Shown here one piece after another: positions 24,719 to 34,442 of a DNA stretch of 64,000 bases (positions are counted from its first letter, which is position 1; each line of letters opens with the position of its first letter). The translations under genes were made by a program, and so were the position numbers. The DNA comes from Ralstonia sp. A12 (GTDB lineage: Bacteria; Pseudomonadota; Gammaproteobacteria; Burkholderiales; Burkholderiaceae), in contig NZ_JSZO01000016.1 of assembly GCF_000801955.1 (NCBI RefSeq), positions 1 through 64,000 of the forward strand, given 5' to 3'. The notes beneath the pieces are model-generated. The model saw only the letters and a list, made by a program, of their open reading frames with translations, was not told the origin of the DNA and did no database searches.

Positions 24719-24812
24719 CCTGCACAAGATTTAGGACTTTTCTCATTCAACGAAAACCCGTCGATCCCTAGCATGGACTCATCAACCTAACCAACCATGA
24801 AGGAACCGGGAT
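24719..24812 (+). promoter_or_regulatory. Conserved upstream region of the first autotransporter
   Basis: This stretch is nearly the same as 28144-28235 before the second autotransporter: both carry TTCTCATTCAACGAAAACCC, CCCTAGCATGGACTCATCAA and CAACCATGAAGGAAC close to the start codon. The conservation beyond the coding region suggests shared control. AAGGA before GGGATATG is the likely ribosome-binding site. I cannot name the regulator. Confidence 0.5.
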
Positions 24813-27800
24813 ATGAACAAGGTCTATCGCAGCGTGTGGAACGCAACAACGAATACGTGGGCAGCGGCCGCCGAAACGGCCAAGTCGCACAGCAAGGGCA
24901 CGGCACGTGCCGCACGCCGCGCTGTGGTAGCGCTGGCGCTGGGTGGTGCTGCCATGGGCGGCGCGTTTGCTGCTGAAGAGTGCACGACCGACGATGGCCG
25001 CAAGGGCGCGAAAGATTCGGCTGGTGTGTGCACGCCCGCCAGCATGGGCACCATGGGCACGAGCGCCATCGGCACGAGTGGCATTGGTACGAATGCCGCG
25101 CTGGACGATACGTTCATCAAGGTCATCGGCGCTTCCAACGCAAGCCGAGTTGACAGCACTGCCGGCATTGCGATTGGCGGTTCCGCCACCGTTGATGCAA
25201 AGGCCAACAATGGCATTGCCATTGGTTCTGGCGCCTTCGCGAGCACCAGCTATGGCGCACTGGCATTGGGCGGCGGCGCACAATCGAGCGGTGTCGGCAG
25301 CGTTGCGATCGGTACGGGCCAAAGCGGCAAGGCCGGTGCGACTGCATCGGCCGATGGCGCCGTCGCCATCGGTGGTTCCACCAGCAACTTGACGTTTGCA
25401 CAGGCAACGGGAGCGGGCGCCGTTTCGGTAGGGGTCGCGTCAAGCGCCTCGCAACAGGGTGCGGCCGCGCTGGGCGCAGGCGCCAAGGCTTCGCATACGG
25501 ACGCAGTCGCGCTGGGCACAAATTCGGCCACGGATCGCGCTAATTCCGTCTCGGTCGGCAGCGCCACCACGAAACGCCAGATCACCAACATGGCCGCCGG
25601 CACGGCAGCCACGGATGCCGTGAACGTCTCGCAGCTCACGCCGGTCGTGAACGCACTCGGCGGCGGTGCAACGGTCAACGCGGATGGTTCGGTGACCGGC
25701 CCGACCTACAACCTCACCAACGGCGGCATCACCTACAACGTGGAAGACGCGCTCAAGGGCCTGGACAACGGCCTGAGCACCGCCAACGGCAACATCACGC
25801 AGAACACGACCGACATCACCAACCTCCGCAACGGCACGATTGGTCTGGTGCAGCAGGATGCGACCACCAAGGACATCTCCGTGGCGGCGGCAACTGGCGG
25901 CGACAAGGTTGACTTCACCGGCACCGACGGCGTTCGCAAACTGACGGGTCTGGCCAACGGCAACGTGGCCGCAGGCAGCACTGATGCAGTGACGGGTGAC
26001 CAACTGAACACGACCAACGTGAACGTGGCCAACCTGGATGGCCGTGTGACCAAGAACGAAGGTGACATCACCACGATCAACACCAACGTGACCAACCTGG
26101 ATGGCCGCATGACGGTTGCCGAAGGCAACATCACGCAGAACACGACCGACATCACCAACCTGCAAGCGCAGGTGGGTAACGGCACGATTGGTCTGGTACA
26201 GCAAGCGGGCGCAGGTGCAGACCTGACCGTGGGCGCTGCCACCGATGGTGCCAACGTCAACTTTGCTGGTACGGCGGGCGACCGCAAGCTGGTGGGTGTG
26301 GCCAACGGTGATGTTTCGGCAACGAGCAAGGAAGCGATCAACGGTTCGCAACTGCACGGCGTGTCGCAAAGCGTGGCAGACGCCATCGGCGCGGGCTCGT
26401 CGGTCAACCCGGATGGTTCGATCACGCAACCGAGCTTTACCGTGGGTGATGGCAACGGTGGCACGACGATCGTGCACAACGTGGGCGATGCCGTGACGAA
26501 CCTGGATGGCCGTACGACCACCAACGAAACCAACATCACCAACCTGCAGCAGCAAGTGGGTAACGGCACGATTGGTCTGGTGCAGCAAGCCGGTGCGGGT
26601 GCAAACCTGACCGTGGGTGCCGCTACCGATGGCAAGGCTGTCGACTTCACGGGCACCGAAGGCGCTCGCAAGCTGACGGGCATTGCCAACGGCGACGTGG
26701 CCGCAGGCAGCACCGATGCGGTGACGGGTGACCAACTGAACACCACCAACCTGAACGTGGCCAACCTGGATGGCCGTGTGACGAAGAATGAAGGTGACAT
26801 CACCAACATCCGTAACGACCTGAGCAACGGCTCGATCGGCCTGGTGCAGCAAGCCGGCCCGAATGCCGATGTGACGGTGGCTGCGGCCACGGGCGGCACG
26901 GTCGTCAACTTTGCAGGCACCGCGGGTGACCGCCGCTTGAACGGCGTGGCCAACGGTGTGGCGGATAACGATGCTGTGTCCATCGCCCAGATGAAGGCCA
27001 TGGGCCTGTGGGATCCGAACGCCAACCTGCCGATGGCAGCCGTGGTGTATGACGACATCACCCTGAGCAGCGTGACGTTTGGTGGCACGGGCGGCACGGT
27101 GCTGAACAACGTGGCGCCAGGCCTGATCGCTTCGGGCAGCATGCAGGCGGTCAACGGTGGCCAGTTGTTTGACCTGGAACAGAAGATGGGCAGCTACTAC
27201 TCGTACCTGGATGGCCGTGTGACGAACCTTGAGCAGAACGGCGGCGGCAGCGGTGGTGGTTCGGGCGGCCCGGTGGACTTCAGCGGCTCGGGCAAGGACA
27301 GCACGCAAGTGGGCGCGGGCGCCAGTGCTTCGGGTGACAGCAGCACGGCAGTCGGCAACGGTTCGGCCGCCTCTGGCGAAAACAGCACGGCCATCGGCCA
27401 AGGCTCCAGCGCCACGGGCAGCAACTCCACCGCCATCGGTCAGGGCTCGCGTGCAGATCGTGATGATGCTGTGTCGTTCGGCTCGGAAGGCAACGAGCGC
27501 TACCTCACCAACGTGAAGGACGGCGTGCGTGACACCGATGCAGTGAACAAGGGCCAGCTCGACCGCGCCATTGGCGGACTGCAGAATCAGGTCGACGATC
27601 TGTCGCGCAACGCCTACGCCGGCATTGCCGCAGCCACCGCGCTGACGATGATTCCGGGTGTGGACCCGGGCAAGAACCTGTCGCTGGGTATTGGTAGCGC
27701 GAGCTACAAGGGCTACCAGGCCGTTGCAATCGGCGGCGAGGCGCGCATCACCCAAAACATCAAGATGAAGGCGGGCGTGGGCCTGTCCAGCGGCGGCACG

Positions 27801-27833
27801 ACCGTCGGCGCAGGCGCGTCGTACCAGTGGTAA
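24813..27833 (+). CDS. Trimeric autotransporter adhesin (YadA/Hia-like), 1006 residues
   Basis: A surface adhesin secreted by the type Vc route, predicted to form a trimer on the outer membrane. Residues 1-54 are an extended signal peptide (ESPR: MNKVYRSVWNATTNTWAAAA, then a hydrophobic core ending GGAFAAEE). A YadA-like head with IAIG/VAIG repeats spans about 105-245, then a neck (TDAVNVSQL), and a stalk of NITNL/NLDGRVT coiled coil with four GLVQQ repeat modules. Short head-type repeats return near 830-890 (SGENSTAIGQGS). The last ~65 residues form the membrane anchor ending in VGAGASYQW, with terminal Trp. Two Cys (CTTDD, VCTPAS) near the mature N-terminus are unusual. Paralogue of the next gene. 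Confidence 0.92.
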   Translation: MNKVYRSVWNATTNTWAAAAETAKSHSKGTARAARRAVVALALGGAAMGGAFAAEECTTDDGRKGAKDSAGVCTPASMGTMGTSAIGTSGIGTNAALDDTFIKVIGASNASRVDSTAGIAIGGSATVDAKANNGIAIGSGAFASTSYGALALGGGAQSSGVGSVAIGTGQSGKAGATASADGAVAIGGSTSNLTFAQATGAGAVSVGVASSASQQGAAALGAGAKASHTDAVALGTNSATDRANSVSVGSATTKRQITNMAAGTAATDAVNVSQLTPVVNALGGGATVNADGSVTGPTYNLTNGGITYNVEDALKGLDNGLSTANGNITQNTTDITNLRNGTIGLVQQDATTKDISVAAATGGDKVDFTGTDGVRKLTGLANGNVAAGSTDAVTGDQLNTTNVNVANLDGRVTKNEGDITTINTNVTNLDGRMTVAEGNITQNTTDITNLQAQVGNGTIGLVQQAGAGADLTVGAATDGANVNFAGTAGDRKLVGVANGDVSATSKEAINGSQLHGVSQSVADAIGAGSSVNPDGSITQPSFTVGDGNGGTTIVHNVGDAVTNLDGRTTTNETNITNLQQQVGNGTIGLVQQAGAGANLTVGAATDGKAVDFTGTEGARKLTGIANGDVAAGSTDAVTGDQLNTTNLNVANLDGRVTKNEGDITNIRNDLSNGSIGLVQQAGPNADVTVAAATGGTVVNFAGTAGDRRLNGVANGVADNDAVSIAQMKAMGLWDPNANLPMAAVVYDDITLSSVTFGGTGGTVLNNVAPGLIASGSMQAVNGGQLFDLEQKMGSYYSYLDGRVTNLEQNGGGSGGGSGGPVDFSGSGKDSTQVGAGASASGDSSTAVGNGSAASGENSTAIGQGSSATGSNSTAIGQGSRADRDDAVSFGSEGNERYLTNVKDGVRDTDAVNKGQLDRAIGGLQNQVDDLSRNAYAGIAAATALTMIPGVDPGKNLSLGIGSASYKGYQAVAIGGEARITQNIKMKAGVGLSSGGTTVGAGASYQW

Positions 27834-27890
27834 GGCACTGGGCGGGCCGGTCTGCCCGCCCTGCCATGCCGCTTTGTTGAATCAATCTTG

Positions 27891-27927
27891 AAAAAGCCCG
27901 TTGCCACCATGGCACGGGCTTTTTTTC
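27891..27927 (+). terminator. Intrinsic terminator
   Basis: AAAAAGCCCGTTGCCA-CCA-TGGCACGGGC followed by seven T. It separates the two autotransporter genes into independent transcripts. The rest of 27834-28143 shows no gene. Confidence 0.85.
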
Positions 27928-28143
27928 TTTGGCGCAGTCCATTCCTTGATGTGCCTGTAGCGCCACCTCACGCGCGGATTCTGCATCCAGGGGAATGTCC
28001 TATGGCATTCCGGGAAGAATGCGGACCCGTCTCAATCCGAGCCAAGCGCCCGCTCCCTAAGGCCAGTCATGGCAACTCAACATACCCCCGAGCCTCTACA
28101 TTGCCGTTGCGCGCGCCACACGGCCATCCGCCGGCTTGCGCAT

Positions 28144-28235
28144 CTGCACAAATTTAAGACGTTTCTCATTCAACGAAAACCCGCCAATCCCTAGCATGGA
28201 CTCATCAACCCACCCAACCATGAAGGAACAGGGAT
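28144..28235 (+). promoter_or_regulatory. Conserved upstream region of the second autotransporter
   Basis: A close copy of 24719-24812 (see there). Differences are a handful of bases and one-base indels. Marks the duplication boundary on the left side of the second gene. Confidence 0.5.
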
Positions 28236-31200
28236 ATGAACAAGGTCTATCGCAGCGTGTGGAACGCAACAACGAATACGTGGGCAGCGGCCGCTGAAAC
28301 AGCCAAGTCGCGCAGCAAGGGCACGGCACGTGCCGCACGCCGCACTGTGGTTGCGCTGGCGCTGGGTGGTGCTGCCATGGGCGGCGCATTTGCTGCTGAA
28401 GAGTGCACGACCGAAGACGGTCGCAAGGGCACGACGGATACCGCTGGCGTGTGCACGCCCGCCAGCATCGGCACCATGGGCACGAGCGCCATCGGCACGA
28501 GTGGCATTGGCACGAATGCCGCGCTGGATGATACGTACATCAAGATCACTAACAGCGGGGGCACGGCAAGCGTAAATAACAGCGCGTCCGGCATTGCAAT
28601 TGGCCCTAGCGCTACCGTTGGCAGCCCAACTATCAGAACCGGCAACGGCCTCGCCATTGGTCAGGGCGCCCAGTCACTCGGCACCTATGGATCGATGGCA
28701 TTGGGCGGCGGCACACTATCGAGTGGTGTCGGCAGCGTTGCGATCGGTACGGGCCAATCCGGCAAGTACGGTGCAACCGCATCGGCCGATGGCGCCATCG
28801 CCATCGGTGGTGCCACCAGCACCTTGACGTACGCACAGGCAACGGGGGCGGGCGCCGTTTCGGTAGGGATCGCGTCAAAGGCCTCGCAACAGGGTGCGAC
28901 TGCCCTGGGGCGTCAGAGTGAGGCCAGCGCAGAAAATGCCGTGGCACTGGGTAGCGAGGCGAAGGCAACCGGAACCAGCGCAACCGCCCTCGGCAACTTG
29001 GCCAACGCTGCCGCCAACGCGGTCGCGATCGGCGCCTCTGCCAACGCGGGAACCGTTGCCGGCAACATTGCCGTGGGCAACCTCGCAAACGCCTCTGGCG
29101 CCCGCAGCATTGCGACCGGCGTCAACGCCGAAGCCTCGGGTGCCAACTCGATCGCCCTGGGCAGCACCGACAACGACGCATTCCGGGCACGTGCCACGGG
29201 GTCAAACGCCATTGCAATGGGCGTGAATGCGCGCGGCACTGCTGACAATGGCATCGCCGTGGGCCAAAACGCCGACGTTCAGGCCACTGCCACGGGCTCG
29301 GTCGCCTTGGGTTCTGGCTCGATCGCCAGCGCCGCCAACACCGTGTCGATCGGCAATACCACCACGCAGCGCAAGCTCGTCAACATGGCCGCCGGCACGC
29401 AAGCTACCGACGCCGTGAACGTGTCGCAGCTCACCCCGGTCGTCACCGCCCTGGGCGGCGGCGCCAGCATCGACCCGAACACGGGTGCCGTCACCGGCCC
29501 GACGTACAACCTCACCAACGGCGGCCCGCAAACCACCGTGGGCGGGGCATTGGCTGCGCTCGACAATGGCCTGAGCACCGCCAACGGCAACATCACGCAA
29601 AACACGACCGACATCACCAACATCCGCAACGGCCTGAACAACGGCACGATCGGCCTGGTGCAGCAAGACGCGACCACCAAGGACATCAGCGTGGCGGCAG
29701 CAACTGGCGGCAACAAGGTCGACTTCACCGGCACCGACGGCGTTCGCACGCTGACGGGTCTGGCCAACGGCAACGTGGCTGCGGGCAGCACCGACGCAGT
29801 GACGGGTGACCAACTGAACACGACCAACGTGAACGTGGCCAACCTGGATGGCCGTGTCACCAAGAACGAAGGTGACATCACCACGATCAACACCAACGTG
29901 ACCAACCTCGACGGCCGTGTAACGACTGCCGAAGGCAACATCACGCAGAACACGACCGACATCACCAACATCCGCAACGGCCTGAACAACGGCACGATCG
30001 GCCTGGTGCAGCAAGACGCGACCACCAAGGACATCTCCGTGGCGGCGGCAACGGGTGGCGACAAGGTCGACTTTACCGGCACGGACGGCGTTCGTACGCT
30101 GACCGGTCTGGCCAACGGCAACCTGGCTGCGGGCAGCACCGACGCAGTGACGGGCGACCAACTGAACACGACCAACGTGAACGTGGCCAACCTGGATGGC
30201 CGCGTGACGGTTGCCGAAGGCAACATCACGCAGAACACGACCGACATCACCAACATCCGCAACGGCCTGAGCAACGGCACGATCGGCCTGGTGCAGCAAG
30301 ACGCGACCACCAAGGACATCTCCGTGGCGGCGGCAACGGGTGGCGACAAGGTTGACTTCACCGGCACCGACGGCGTTCGCACGCTGACGGGTCTGGCCAA
30401 CGGCAACGTGGCTGCGGGCAGCACCGATGCGGTGACGGGCGACCAACTGAACACGACCAACGTGAACGTGGCCAACCTGGATGGCCGTGTGACCAAGAAC
30501 GAAGGTGACATCACCACGATCAACACCAACGTGACCAACCTCGATGGCCGCGTGACGGTTGCCGAAGGCGACATCATCGACATCCGCAGCCAACTGGGCA
30601 ACGGCTCGATCGGCCTGGTGCAGCAAGATGCAACCACCAAGGACATCTCCGTGGCGGCGGCAACGGGTGGCGACAAGGTCGACTTCACGGGCACGGACGG
30701 CGTCCGCAAGCTGACGGGTCTGGCCAACGGCAACGTGGCTGCGGGCAGCACCGATGCGGTGACGGGCGACCAACTGAACACGACCAACGTGAACGTGGCC
30801 AACCTGGATGGCCGTGTGACCAAGAACGAAGGTGACATCACCACGATCAACACCAACGTGACCAACCTCGATGGCCGCGTGACGGTTGCCGAAGGCGACA
30901 TCACCGACATCCGCAGCCAACTGGGCAACGGCACGATCGGCCTGGTGCAGCAGGATGCGACCACCAAGGACATCACCGTGGCGGCGGCAACTGGCGGCGA
31001 CAAGGTCGACTTTACCGGCACGGACGGCGTTCGTACGCTGACTGGCGTGGCCAACGGCGCCGTCTCGGCCACCAGCCAAGACGCGATCAATGGTTCGCAA
31101 CTGCACGGCGTGGCCGACAGCGTGGCCTCGGCCATCGGTGCGGGCTCGACGGTCAATCCGGATGGCTCCATCTCGGCCCCGAGCTTCACGGTTGGCGATG

Positions 31201-33398
31201 GCAACGGTGGCACGACCATCGTCCACAACGTGGGCGATGCGGTGACCAACCTGGATGGCCGTACGACCACCAACGAAACCAACATCACCAACCTGCAGCA
31301 GCAAGTGGGGAACGGCACGATTGGCCTGGTGCAGCAGAACGCAACCACCAAGGACATCACCGTGGCGGCGGCAACTGGCGGCGACAAGGTCGACTTTACC
31401 GGCACGGACGGCGTTCGCACGCTGACCGGCGTAGCCAACGGCGCGGTCTCGGCCACCAGCCAAGACGCGATCAATGGTTCGCAGCTGCACGGCGTGGCCG
31501 ACAGCGTGGCCTCGGCCATCGGTGCGGGCTCGACGGTCAATCCGGATGGCTCCATCTCTGCCCCGAGCTTTACGGTTGGCGATGGCAAGGGTGGTACGAC
31601 CATCGTCCACAACGTGGGCGATGCGGTCACGAACCTGGATGGCCGTACGACTACCAATGAAACCAACATCACGCAGAACACGACCGACATCACCAACCTG
31701 CAGCAGCAAGTGGGCAACGGCACGATTGGTCTGGTGCAGCAAGCGGGCGCAGGTGCAGACCTGACCGTGGGCGCTGCCACCGATGGTGCCAACGTCAACT
31801 TTGCTGGTACGGCGGGCGACCGCAAGCTGGTGGGTGTGGCCAACGGTGATGTTTCGGCAACGAGCAAGGAAGCGATCAACGGTTCGCAACTGCACGGCGT
31901 GTCGCAAAGCGTGGCAGACGCCATCGGCGCGGGCTCGTCGGTCAACCCGGATGGTTCGATCACGCAACCGAGCTTCACGGTTGGCGATGGCAACGGTGGC
32001 ACGACCATCGTCCACAACGTGGGCGATGCCGTGACGAACCTGGATGGCCGTACGACCGTCAACGAAACCAACATCACCAACCTGCAGCAGCAAGTGGGTA
32101 ACGGCACGATTGGTCTGGTGCAGCAGAACGCAACCACCAAGGACATCACGGTGGCGGCGGCAACGGGTGGCGACAAGGTCGACTTCACGGGCACCGACGG
32201 CGCTCGCAAGCTGACGGGCATTGCCAATGGCGACGTGGCCGCAGGCAGCACCGATGCGGTGACGGGTGACCAACTGAACACCACCAACGTGAACGTGGCC
32301 AACCTGGATGGCCGTGTGACGAAGAACGAAGGCGACATCACCAACATCCGTAACGACCTGAGCAACGGCTCGATCGGCCTGGTGCAGCAAGCCGGCCCGA
32401 ATGCCGATGTGACGGTGGCTGCGGCCACGGGCGGCACGGTCGTGAACTTTGCAGGCACCGCGGGTGACCGCCGCTTGAACGGTGTGGCCAACGGCGTGGC
32501 CGATAACGATGCAGCTTCGATCGCGCAACTCAAGGCCATGGGCCTGTTCGACCCGAACACCAACCTGCCGATGGCAGCCGTGGTGTATGACGACATCACC
32601 CTGAGCAGCGTGACGTTTGGTGGCACGGGCGGTACGGTGCTGAACAACGTGGCGCCGGGCCTGATCGCTTCGGGCAGCATGCAGGCGGTCAACGGTGGCC
32701 AGTTGTTTGATCTGGAGCAGAAGGTCGGCAACTACTACTCGTACCTGGATGGCCGTGTGACGAACCTTGAGCAGAACGGCGGCGGCAGCGGTGGTGGTTC
32801 GGGCGGCCCGGCCGACTTCAGCGGCTCGGGCATGGACAGCACGCAAGTGGGTAAGGGTGCTGATGCCTCGGGTGATTACAGCTCGGCAGTCGGCCAGGGT
32901 GCGGTGGCATCGGGCAGCAACAGCTCCGCGATCGGCCAGGGTTCGAGCGCATCGGGTTCGAACAGCTCGGCCATCGGCCAGGGTGCAAATGCGTCGGCTG
33001 ACAATGCCGTTGCTCTGGGCCAAGGTTCGGTGGCGGATCGTGAAGGCACCGTGTCGGTCGGTTCGGCAGGCGCTGAGCGTCAGATCACCAACGTTGCAGC
33101 CGGTACGGCACCAACGGATGCTGTGAACGTGCAGCAGATGAACAACTCGGTGCGCAGCGCACGCCAAGACGCCATGGGCGGCGTGGCCGCAGCGATGGCG
33201 GTGGCAGGCTTGCCGCAGTCGTCCATGCCGGGCCGCACGTTCATGGCCATCTCGGGCAGCACGTACGGTGGTGAGTACGGCACGGCCGTTGGCGCGTCTT
33301 ACATGACCCGCGACGGCAAGTGGACGGTCAAGGCCGCGATCAACACCAGCAGCCGCGGTGAAGTTGGCGCGGTGGTGGGCGGCGGCTTCTACTGGTAA
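28236..33398 (+). CDS. Trimeric autotransporter adhesin (YadA/Hia-like), 1720 residues
   Basis: A larger paralogue of the previous gene. The extended signal peptide (1-54) differs at only a few residues. The YadA-like head (about 105-375) is longer, with many AxAIG/SVALGSG-type repeats, then a neck (TDAVNVSQL) and a long stalk built of nine GLVQQ modules, each paired with AAATGGDKVDFTG, STDAVTGDQLNTT and NLDGRVT segments. Head-type repeats return near 1545-1625 (SGSNSSAIGQGS). The anchor (about the last 70 residues) ends GAVVGGGFYW and is clearly different from that of the first paralogue (MAVAGLPQSSMPGRTFMAIS). Expected to mediate adhesion, autoaggregation or biofilm formation. Repeat blocks are nearly identical at DNA level, so copy number may vary between strains. 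Confidence 0.92.
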   Translation: MNKVYRSVWNATTNTWAAAAETAKSRSKGTARAARRTVVALALGGAAMGGAFAAEECTTEDGRKGTTDTAGVCTPASIGTMGTSAIGTSGIGTNAALDDTYIKITNSGGTASVNNSASGIAIGPSATVGSPTIRTGNGLAIGQGAQSLGTYGSMALGGGTLSSGVGSVAIGTGQSGKYGATASADGAIAIGGATSTLTYAQATGAGAVSVGIASKASQQGATALGRQSEASAENAVALGSEAKATGTSATALGNLANAAANAVAIGASANAGTVAGNIAVGNLANASGARSIATGVNAEASGANSIALGSTDNDAFRARATGSNAIAMGVNARGTADNGIAVGQNADVQATATGSVALGSGSIASAANTVSIGNTTTQRKLVNMAAGTQATDAVNVSQLTPVVTALGGGASIDPNTGAVTGPTYNLTNGGPQTTVGGALAALDNGLSTANGNITQNTTDITNIRNGLNNGTIGLVQQDATTKDISVAAATGGNKVDFTGTDGVRTLTGLANGNVAAGSTDAVTGDQLNTTNVNVANLDGRVTKNEGDITTINTNVTNLDGRVTTAEGNITQNTTDITNIRNGLNNGTIGLVQQDATTKDISVAAATGGDKVDFTGTDGVRTLTGLANGNLAAGSTDAVTGDQLNTTNVNVANLDGRVTVAEGNITQNTTDITNIRNGLSNGTIGLVQQDATTKDISVAAATGGDKVDFTGTDGVRTLTGLANGNVAAGSTDAVTGDQLNTTNVNVANLDGRVTKNEGDITTINTNVTNLDGRVTVAEGDIIDIRSQLGNGSIGLVQQDATTKDISVAAATGGDKVDFTGTDGVRKLTGLANGNVAAGSTDAVTGDQLNTTNVNVANLDGRVTKNEGDITTINTNVTNLDGRVTVAEGDITDIRSQLGNGTIGLVQQDATTKDITVAAATGGDKVDFTGTDGVRTLTGVANGAVSATSQDAINGSQLHGVADSVASAIGAGSTVNPDGSISAPSFTVGDGNGGTTIVHNVGDAVTNLDGRTTTNETNITNLQQQVGNGTIGLVQQNATTKDITVAAATGGDKVDFTGTDGVRTLTGVANGAVSATSQDAINGSQLHGVADSVASAIGAGSTVNPDGSISAPSFTVGDGKGGTTIVHNVGDAVTNLDGRTTTNETNITQNTTDITNLQQQVGNGTIGLVQQAGAGADLTVGAATDGANVNFAGTAGDRKLVGVANGDVSATSKEAINGSQLHGVSQSVADAIGAGSSVNPDGSITQPSFTVGDGNGGTTIVHNVGDAVTNLDGRTTVNETNITNLQQQVGNGTIGLVQQNATTKDITVAAATGGDKVDFTGTDGARKLTGIANGDVAAGSTDAVTGDQLNTTNVNVANLDGRVTKNEGDITNIRNDLSNGSIGLVQQAGPNADVTVAAATGGTVVNFAGTAGDRRLNGVANGVADNDAASIAQLKAMGLFDPNTNLPMAAVVYDDITLSSVTFGGTGGTVLNNVAPGLIASGSMQAVNGGQLFDLEQKVGNYYSYLDGRVTNLEQNGGGSGGGSGGPADFSGSGMDSTQVGKGADASGDYSSAVGQGAVASGSNSSAIGQGSSASGSNSSAIGQGANASADNAVALGQGSVADREGTVSVGSAGAERQITNVAAGTAPTDAVNVQQMNNSVRSARQDAMGGVAAAMAVAGLPQSSMPGRTFMAISGSTYGGEYGTAVGASYMTRDGKWTVKAAINTSSRGEVGAVVGGGFYW
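29620..32400 (+). repeat. Stalk repeat region of the second autotransporter
   Basis: Nine coding repeats, each opened by NGTIGLVQQ or NGSIGLVQQ, of two interleaved types: one with QDATTKDISVAAATGG and STDAVTGDQLNTT, the other with AVSATSQDAINGSQLHGV. Long stretches are identical between units and also between this gene and its neighbour: by eye 31737-31975 equals 26199-26437 over 239 bases. Confidence 0.85.
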
Positions 33399-33509
33399 GC
33401 CGTTACCAAAGCTCTGGCCTGCGTGTAAGGGCTGTCTGTCTTCCGATAGCGTTCATCCCAGTTCCTTCTTGGGAGGCAGACAGGTCAAACGCGCGGCGTA
33501 TGAGGGGAA

Positions 33510-33540
33510 GGGCTCCGGGCAACCGGGGCCCTTTTTTCTT
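33510..33540 (+). terminator. Intrinsic terminator
   Basis: GGGCTCCGG-GCAA-CCGGGGCCC (33510-33531) with one wobble pair, followed by six T. Ends the second autotransporter transcript. Confidence 0.8.
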
Positions 33541-33688
33541 TTGTCCACCAGGTTTGACATGGTTTTCGGACGCTTCCGCTGTTCGTGCCCTGCCCGCAGC
33601 CATAGAGTCGGGGCTGTGTCTGAAAGACCCGTCCCGTGCGTGTGCGGCGGCACCCCCGATCCAGTCGTTGCCTGATGACCCATGACTC

Positions 33689-34408
33689 ATGAATCCTGTT
33701 CTGATCCGCGTTGCAGTGGCGGATGACCACCCGGCCATCCTCTTTGGCGTCAAGCATGAATTTGCAACCAGCCCGTCGATTTTGATCGGTGGCGTGGCGC
33801 GCGACTCCACTGATCTGATCGACCTGCTCGATCGCACCCCCATCGACGTGCTGGTGTGTGACTACGCCATGCCCAGCGGCCGCTATGGTGATGGCATGGC
33901 GTTGCTGTCGTTGATCCGGCAGCGCTATCCGCATGTGCGCATTGCGGTGATGACGATGATCGAGAACCCGGCGCTGCTGCAGGCGCTTTGGGTGGAGGTG
34001 GGCTGCATCGTGAGCAAATCTGACCTCATGCACCACCTGTCTCTGGCGGTGCGTGCGGCGTTTGCCGACCGCCGCTATGCCTCGCCCAATATTGAGAAGA
34101 TCCTGCGCACCATCGAGCCACCCCAGCGCGGCGCCAGCAGCCCACCACCACTGACACCGCGCGAGCTGGAAGTGGTGCGGCTGTTTGTGTCGGGCATGAC
34201 GGTGAACGAGATTGCCGCGCAACTGCATCGCAGCAAGAAGACGATCAGCACGCAGAAGAACGCGGCCATGCGCAAGCTCAATATCGTGCGTGATGTGGAT
34301 CTGGTGCGTTACGGCATCGAGACGGGGATCTTGCCGGCGGTGTCACGCAACGCCGATCCGCTGCATGACCAGGGCGGCCCGATCGACGCACCGCTAAGCG
34401 ATGCGTGA
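33689..34408 (+). CDS. NarL/RcsB-type response regulator
   Basis: A 239-residue two-component regulator. The receiver domain covers about 5-120 with acidic pocket Asp 12/Asp 13 (VAVADDHPA) and phospho-acceptor Asp 58 (VLVCDYAMPSG). The C-terminal LuxR-type helix-turn-helix covers about 150-212 (LTPRELEVVRLFVSGMTVNE, then IAAQLHRSKKTISTQKNAAM). The DYAMP and SKKTIST patterns are those of RcsB/BvgA-like regulators that partner hybrid kinases. The hybrid kinase gene lies convergent, 34 bases away, and is the likely partner. Adhesin genes on one side and the fimbrial operon on the other are likely targets; that is inference. Confidence 0.88.
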   Translation: MNPVLIRVAVADDHPAILFGVKHEFATSPSILIGGVARDSTDLIDLLDRTPIDVLVCDYAMPSGRYGDGMALLSLIRQRYPHVRIAVMTMIENPALLQALWVEVGCIVSKSDLMHHLSLAVRAAFADRRYASPNIEKILRTIEPPQRGASSPPPLTPRELEVVRLFVSGMTVNEIAAQLHRSKKTISTQKNAAMRKLNIVRDVDLVRYGIETGILPAVSRNADPLHDQGGPIDAPLSDA

Positions 34409-34442
34409 CATGGCAACGTGTGCGCCGGTGGGTTGCGCACGC

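Noticed and set aside
25440-27755. Very long open frames antisense to the first autotransporter gene (also 25733-27154)
   Set aside because: They mirror the repetitive, GC-rich coding strand; translations are low-complexity His/Arg/Val or Pro/Ser/Cys repeats without start signals. The plus strand gives a complete autotransporter.
29202-33167. 1321- and 1150-codon frames antisense to the second autotransporter gene
   Set aside because: Same reason: shadows of biased codon use in tandem repeats.
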